Origin: Sipunculus nudus
Taxonomy: Eukaryota; Annelida; Sipuncula; Golfingiida; Sipunculidae
Length of the DNA stretch: 64,000 bases
Direction: 5' to 3'
Assembly (NCBI GenBank): GCA_026874595.1
Contig: CM049309.1
Span: forward strand, 49,512,079 to 49,576,078
The position numbers and the translations under genes are program-made. The notes beneath the pieces were generated by a model, which did no database searches, was not told the DNA's origin, and worked only from the letters and a program-made list of their open reading frames with translations. Of this stretch, positions 58,101 to 64,000 are shown piece by piece (the first letter of the stretch is position 1; every line of letters begins with the position of its first letter).

Positions 58101-61072
58101 AAAATTACCCTGGGTTATTAAAATGAGCCCTCTTTATAAATGGATACTGCCTTATGCATTGTTTTAGGTAATCTACACAGGAGTCGTAAAATAGATTACT
58201 CTCCACCGTAATAGCACGGGCGTGAGAGCGGGCCGGACCGGTAATATAGTCACGGGGATAATTAGTTTGTATCGAGGTGCAATAAAAAGTAGAACACGAG
58301 AGACTAAGTCTTATGGGTCCTGGTGGTCTGAAAAGAAGTTCATTTGAAATTGTTGTGGGGTCTTGTGCCGCGTGACAGATTGTCTTTTCATGCAATCAAT
58401 CGATATAAGTTAAGTAAACGGAGCTAGTTGGAACTCCGGAAGTATTTTTTCTATAGATGTAAGCGACAAGCCCACACACGCCTACTTTTGTTTGATGCTG
58501 CTTTGTGAATGGCCATATAAAACTCATTTCTATGGAAACAACCGCTATTGTAACAGAGGAAAGTGTAGCCATTCATCTTTCGTTGTCGGTTGTTAATAAT
58601 CAGCTATTGTCTAAGGTTGACATCGCTATTGTGTTCAAGATGGAGAAATCTGCGCTCATTTTTGGGTAATGATATATTGGTACTAGATAACATTAAACAT
58701 TGATTGTATCCTTATACATTATATTATAGGAGTTACATAGCGTTATATATCGTAAAATTATCTTTGTGCTGCTTATTTGTCGTGAATCTTGTATGAAAAA
58801 TTCGTCTAACATGCATGTCTCAATGATTATTTTATACCTTAAAATTAGGGCTCTAACAATGCATCGAATAATCGATGCATTGGATCGAAACCAGTCAATA
58901 ATCGATAAATGAATCGGGCATGAAATAATCGATTATTTTCAGTTATTGTAATTTCATTCATTTTCATACCTTTTCGGTCTCTAGTTCTTACCTAGGAACA
59001 GAAGAAAACGGCATACATGATGAATTAGCACTTCTATTTAACAAAGAAAGTCACCTTATATCCTTCCTTGAATGTTAGCACAATAATGGCTGAAAAGATT
59101 TAAACATTACTTGGTCTGCAGAAATTCTCAAGTATATAATAATCTTAATCTTATAGCATCATATGGGGTGAAAACTTTAAGTAGATATGCATCTCTGACA
59201 GAAAATGGTATCTGTATACAATGATCGAATCGAGAATCGAATCGAAAGGCAATAATTGTTAATCGAATTGAATCGAAGACCCCTCAGCAGTTCACAGCCT
59301 AGTAAATATCATCTTATCTGGCCTTTTCCTTCTTTCAGAAAATAGATGAGAGTTCTATAAAGAAGCAGAGTTGCATTTAAAGTAATTCAAGCGTTAACAT
59401 GTCAAAACCCACTGACGATAAAAGACCATTCCATTTGCATAATTTGTCTCCTACCGTGCATGGTATTTAGGCATTAGCAGTAATTATATCATATTTTATA
59501 GAGGATTCACAGCTGCAAGTGGTGACGTTTGAGTCATAAGTTTCCAATCGCATGTTAAATTTTTTTTATATATATAGGTAAACCCGGCTTGGACCGCAAG
59601 GGACAAGGTGAACTTCATCTATTATGGAGAGCTTACTAAAAGTGCGGGCGCCAGTGATTCTGTACAAACTAAACAGGGAGTAGAAAGAAAACAGAAGAAC
59701 GTCAAGCCATAATTAAAACACCGGACTTGAAAGTCAAGAGTGCCATTATTTTTCGGTGACTTCCGTGGAAGACCCAAAGTTAAGTGGGCCCTGTCGTGTG
59801 TGTGTTAACAATGAGAGTTTGGAACAATGTAAAACTTGCTTATTTGAGGGTTATACTCCGGGGTCACGTATTGAAATAATTCTCGATGACGGTTCTAATT
59901 CATTATAGATGATCTTCTTAGCTGGAAGCCACCCAAAAAGGTCAAACTCGGGCTGCGGTCGCATCCATCACGGGGTTCTATGGCTCATTCTAAGGGTTCA
60001 AACTGTATTCTTACTGGGGCGCAAGATTTATTGTTTCAACATTGACATTTTCGTTATAAATTGTAACCAGACTGAATTATTCTAAGAGATAACCTGTAGA
60101 AAAAACCTAAAGCACAAGAATGGGACGTTTCCTTATGAAATATCGCCAAAAGGGTTGTATAGATCGTTTTTCTCTAAATCCAGTTGTGCCGTGAAACAGG
60201 TTTTCGCGTAAAATATACTTCATGTGGAATGTAGGTGAGATACGAAAACTGCGACATGCAAGATGTTGTTATATAGGTTATTTATTAGTGTTAAGTGTAT
60301 AATGTATAAACAATACTTAAAATATGCCAGAGTTGTCAATTAAAATATGTTTCTTATCGAATGCAAACGAACCGATACAAGCTCTGGGACATTTATATCA
60401 TTGTGGCCTCAGACAAAATCAATTTTAAGCGCTTATACAGAATGTTTGTGCAATAAAAAAATAAACAATTGAAAATGTATAGACTTCCCTTATATACTCT
60501 ATTTCAATATATCACCGGTAATTTAGATGTGAGCTTTACTGATTTTTTACCCTTTAATTCATGTATTCGCATACGTTTTATATCCTGATGTATAATCATA
60601 TGCATTCAAAGTTAATATATTTTTTTTGTATCCCATCTGTATAATAAATCAATTATCATACATTGGATCCAGGGCCCTCCTTAAATTAGGAAATTAGGAA
60701 ATCATCTGTACGGGCCGTCCTGGTTACACATTCTGAACATGTGTTGCAGTCTCACATTAATAATGTTTTAACTCAACATTAAAATTCAGTAAAACCTTGA
60801 TATTACTCGTCTATCTTATATAAAGAGAAAAAGAATTGGGACCCGTAAAAAGTGGTCGTTGTATTGAGATGGTCGCTTAACTAAGGTGGTCGTTAGGTGG
60901 GGTTTGACTGTATTAAGTGATCTAGACTCCCTGTTCACTTTCGTTCACACCTCATTACTTCTTACCCGTTGATAACGGCAAACTCTGGTACCCAAAGGTA
61001 GCTGGCTTCTACAACGATCTCGTTCAGCTTGTATTGTTCCTGTGACCACCTTAGTCTCTCGTCTGTCCATTC
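51361..61072 (-). CDS. Nicotinic acetylcholine receptor-type subunit (alpha-like), last three exons; 5' part outside window
   Basis: Joining 61072-60966, 57174-56642 and 51899-51361 on the - strand gives 392 residues plus stop in one frame, with GT-AG junctions. In the partial protein: EWTDERLRW (loop D region) at 1-9, LWVPEF (loop A region) at 26-31, Cys-loop C69-C83 with 13 residues between, loop B Trp90, loop C Tyr131-Gln-Cys133-Cys134, M1 about 154-175, M2 about 182-201, M3 about 215-237, an intracellular loop with an amphipathic post-M3 helix, and M4 about 359-379. The vicinal cysteines mark an alpha-type subunit of a pentameric ligand-gated channel. M2 is unusual: Gln at -1', Arg at 12', Asn at 17'. 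The signal peptide and first part of the ligand-binding domain are missing and should lie to the right of the window. Lophotrochozoans have many divergent members, so no orthologue is named and ion selectivity is uncertain. Confidence 0.92.
52132..52180. repeat. (TA)n microsatellite in the receptor intron
   Basis: About 24 TA units within the 4.7-kb intron. Confidence 0.9.
52977..53177. repeat. Perfect 100-base tandem duplication
   Basis: The unit beginning TTTTGAAATATTAATTG is present twice in direct orientation, period exactly 100 bases, with no difference seen between copies. Confidence 0.92.
56545..56632. mobile_element. Pogo/Tigger-like MITE fragment next to a splice donor
   Basis: TTAAAGAGCAAACAAG, TTGGGACC, AAAAGTGGTC, AGGTGGTCTCAT and GTGCTCGTTA follow the same order as in 60787-60910. 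The fragment ends just before the donor of the M2 exon. Confidence 0.45.
56642..57174 (-). CDS. nAChR-type gene, exon with Cys-loop, loops B and C, M1 and M2
   Basis: The exon begins after TAATTACAG and ends CTGTTAG|GTAAGT. It carries the Cys-loop CDIDITYFPFDAQAC, GAWSY (loop B), SYQCCPNERF (loop C), M1 and the whole of M2. Loop C has five residues between the second Cys and the distal aromatic position, which is Phe instead of the usual Tyr. Confidence 0.93.
58846..59283. mobile_element. Relic with clustered ATCGAT/AATCGAATCG ends (hAT-like, tentative)
   Basis: The left end AGGGCTCTAACAATGCATCG and the right end (reverse AGGGGTCTTCGATTCAATTC) both carry dense CGATT/AATCG units. The middle has no ORF. 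Termini are diverged. Confidence 0.35.
60787..60910. mobile_element. MITE-like element with CAGTxAAACC ends
   Basis: The left end CAGTAAAACCTTGATATTAC and the right end (reverse CAGTCAAACCCCACCTAACG) fit pogo/Tigger-type termini, with GTGGTCG subterminal units. No TA duplication on the left. It lies 56 bases from the donor of the loop A exon. Confidence 0.5.
60966..61072 (-). CDS. nAChR-type gene, exon with loop D and loop A
   Basis: This 107-base exon lies between TTTCCAG and AACGG|GTAAG on the - strand and is phase 0 at its start. It encodes WTDERLRWSQEQY and YLWVPEFAVIN, the classic Trp-x-Asp and Trp-x-Pro-[ED] blocks of the ligand-binding domain. It is too short to appear as a long ORF. 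Confidence 0.92.
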
Positions 61073-64000
61073 CTGGAAATAATCATACACTCAACTTTAT
61101 TGATAGTACCGAAATAATGTCAGCAAATAAAGTTTTTGTTTGGTATAATACATATACATAAACATAAATAATTTACAGAAATAACTTAAAAGTGTAATCA
61201 TTACTACAGTATTTGCGAAAGATTGCTGGTAAAGTCAAAAGCCAACGTTCCGGTGAATTTGACATATTTAGTGAAGTCCAAAACACAAAAATATAGTTCA
61301 CAGTGGCCTGTTTTCTGGAAGGGGGGGGGGGGACAAGGATATATTACTACAGCCTATCTGCATGCAAACTTGAAACTAAGGGGGTCTAATTATGAGGCTA
61401 TATATGCCCTCCAAATAACCTCACTGCAGACATGCCATGACGCTGAATTATTATTTCATTCTCTTACCATATGTCTCCCATTAAATGACGGAGAAAAGGC
61501 TGTTACTTGTCTTGCTTACAAATACAAGTACAACTGCACAAAAATTAAGAAAATAAAAGTAGAGCTTGTGATCTTATGCAGCGGTTACGTTTCTTCAATA
61601 TCAACAAGTACGCAAAGTTCAGCTGTTCACGCTGTATTGAAAGTAAATTGCCATAAAACATGTAAACATTAGAGGTGATGTGGTTTAAGCCCGGTACCTA
61701 AAGGAATATAGGTCGCAGTGATCTCATTTCTGAAACCCTCAGAGGACATAAATATAGTAGCTCTGATACCGTTAACCGCCTTCATAAATGTTGAATAAAT
61801 TATCATTAAAGATCAAACAGATGGAAGGAGCTGAGACATAGATGTGCTCAGTCAGTCATCCACTTCTGTCTTTTGAAAGGAGATCCATTTTAACTCACTA
61901 CGCACCCGCAAATAATACTTAAACACGCGCCAAGGTGAGCAATTGAGGCAGAGTGCTTTTGGTAAGATCTGAAGCATATGTCGTTATCAAAGTAAATATG
62001 TAAGGACTGTCAGCCGGTCTTGGGTGCATCATGGAAATATGGAGCTCTTTTAACACACGAAGCGTCGATTACTACACGAATCATATTCGTGGCCTGTCGT
62101 TAGCTGCGTGATTCAAGCGCTAATTCCTAATTACAGGTAACTGTACCTGAACATGTTCCAGTCGTGCTTGAAAGGCCAGGTAATATATACACGGATAATG
62201 AGCCGAGTGTTTTTGAAACTGAAACCAAATCTTTGAACAAATACAACGACCTCTCCACTATCGCAGTCTGCAGCAGTCAGAGACAACTCTTTTTAAAGGT
62301 ATCTCCCCTCACCCATGTATGCGACAGTCTTTTCATAGGAAGTACCGATAAAATAGAAAATGACTAATTTTGGTCAGTGCCATCTCCCTTCTTGTGGAAT
62401 ATTAGGTCTCATCGATTAAAAGGTCTTGAGATCTTAATTAAACGGAACCGGAAACCATTACTTAATGGAAGCATCAAGCCCTTAAGGTAATTAATATCAG
62501 GATAGACCATAAGAAAATAAAAAATAATGTTACATTTTCAGACATCACATTCAGTGTAATGGATAAAACGTAAAGGGAAAGGTCGTTACTTACAGATTTA
62601 ATGAATATACGTGATAAAGTTCCATGTTTGATTTTTGAGCGATGGATGAATGTATTTGGCATTAGACTGCATGATTGGTGCGCAGTTTCACATAATCAAA
62701 AATGAATCTTTGATTTGCGCTTGTCTTACATTACTGCTTTAGGATGTTACGTTTTCTTTCATTGGACTCGGGTACCAATGACTTTAAAAGAAACGAGAGA
62801 TTGTCAATAATAACAAACGGAGTCATGAAAATAACAGAGGGATAACTGCAGCTGAGGACATTGGGTCTGTGACAGCAGAGTTGTCGACAGCGTTCCGTTT
62901 TGACCGGTCAACGCAAACTTTAAGACCCCAGGCCAAGGTCAGTCCGCCAGAGGTGATTTTTGCTCAAGACACAAACCTCTTCCAGTTAGGGATTGTGGTA
63001 CGGTCGGGACTACTTGTCACAACGCTCAAACTTCACAATTAGGATGTGTCACATTTCACGAAAAAGCTTTCTGATACCACTGGACATATAAAGGCTGACA
63101 TTTTACTTACTTAATTTCCCGAAAACATCGTAATTTGCCTTTAAATAAATGTGATACAACATGTGTTAAACACATTTATGTTCAAGCCATTGATGTATCT
63201 GGAAACCCCTGTGCATTGCGGGGAATCGTTTCTTTACCCACAATTCCTCACCAGCAGACTCGTACTATTGTGCGTACGATTCTGCGCAGGGCGGAGTTAA
63301 TCTAATTATTAACTGTGGGTATCATTTAGCATCTTCTTTGATTGTAAGGGTTGATGATTCCCGGAGGAGGTAATCAGGTTGTTAAGCGCCAACCTGATCC
63401 GAGTCCATTTTAACCGGGTTGATTAATAGGTTCTTTCACAATGGAATGTTTCACCATATGCAACGGTAATTTTAGGCGTGTACCTGGAAACAAATAAATA
63501 TGTTCTGTCTGTTTTTACTGAAATTTCTAAATCTATTGAATTGATTGCAAGTATACCTAAACTGTTGGATTTGTTAATTAAATTTTGGAGTTGATTAGAA
63601 TCCCATTGAGTATAGAGGGTTGTTTGTTTGTGATAGGGTATCCCATAGGTAATTCATGAGATCTTTCAACAAGATCACAGAAGGTCCAGAGAAGACCAAT
63701 GACAAGAAGAAATCCTTGTCTTTCCGATAATAATTAAGTAACAGTGGTCTGAATAATTTGATAACAGCAAGATAGCAACCCTGTCGCCCTCACATATTCC
63801 CCGAATATAAGGAGATATCCAGAAACTAAGTATAAGGGTGACTGTGGACTCATTTTGAGCTAGGCATTCGGAGAAAGTCGACCAAGTCATGGCGGGATAT
63901 ATTTCAGCCCGTGGGACACGGAACCAGTGATGGTCAGTTATAAGGACCTGCCATAATCTTCTAATGTAAGCATTCTAACCACGTTCCCAGGGTTCATAGC
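61073..64000. other. Receptor intron or 5' region; no further exon found
   Basis: I searched the - strand for the preceding receptor exon (the block ending before EWTDERL) and did not find it, so it should lie beyond 64000. The + strand ORF at 61223-61672 runs over a poly-G tract (61320-61331) and has no domain. Confidence 0.45.

Larger units (their letters stand above)
57175..60965 (-). other. nAChR-type gene intron upstream of the Cys-loop exon
   Basis: A 3.8-kb intron without further exons that I can identify. It contains a hAT-like relic at 58846-59283 and the MITE-like piece at 60787-60910. Confidence 0.75.

Noticed and set aside
61223-61672. 149-residue + strand ORF near the receptor exon
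   Set aside because: It crosses a poly-G tract, has no domain, and lies in an intron on the opposite strand.
1-64000. CRISPR arrays, operons, bacterial promoters or ribosome binding sites
   Set aside because: The window is eukaryotic; repeats are microsatellites or transposons, with no spaced direct-repeat array.

Overview
The window looks like nuclear DNA of an invertebrate animal, most likely a mollusc or another marine lophotrochozoan. It is AT-rich, its genes are split by long introns with GT-AG borders, and it carries many microsatellites and decayed retroelements typical of such genomes. I see no bacterial gene organisation. The species assignment is inference; no marker gene identifies it.

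Two host genes can be reconstructed. On the + strand, seven coding exons between 2188 and 14197 join in one continuous frame into a 596-residue protein: an acidic, Ser/Thr-rich N-terminal part, one membrane segment, and a C-terminal half of about seven EAR (EPTP) repeats expected to fold as a beta-propeller. A possible promoter and 5' UTR exon lie at about 1337-1489. On the - strand, the last three exons (61072-60966, 57174-56642, 51899-51361) of a nicotinic acetylcholine receptor-type subunit encode 392 residues from loop D to the end of M4; the 5' exons lie beyond the right edge. The subunit has the alpha-type vicinal cysteines but an unusual M2 pore segment. The two genes converge across about 37 kb without a convincing host gene.

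That interval holds transposable elements: a Penelope-like element (21118-22669, - strand) with a GIY-YIG endonuclease ORF and inverted 72-bp arms that each contain a hammerhead-type ribozyme; a decayed Tx1/L1-type LINE (about 38500-35560, - strand) invaded by a two-headed tRNA-derived SINE; the C-terminal part of another LINE of that type (43398-43862, +); a CR1-like LINE remnant (44663-45222, +); several SINE heads with pol III A and B boxes; and relics of cut-and-paste transposons. The introns of both genes contain further MITE-like elements.

Microsatellites of (TA)n, (GA)n, (TAA)n and poly-G/C occur every few kilobases. The strongest second-look items are the ribozyme-bearing arms of the Penelope-like element, the membrane-anchored EAR-propeller gene, and the altered pore of the receptor subunit.
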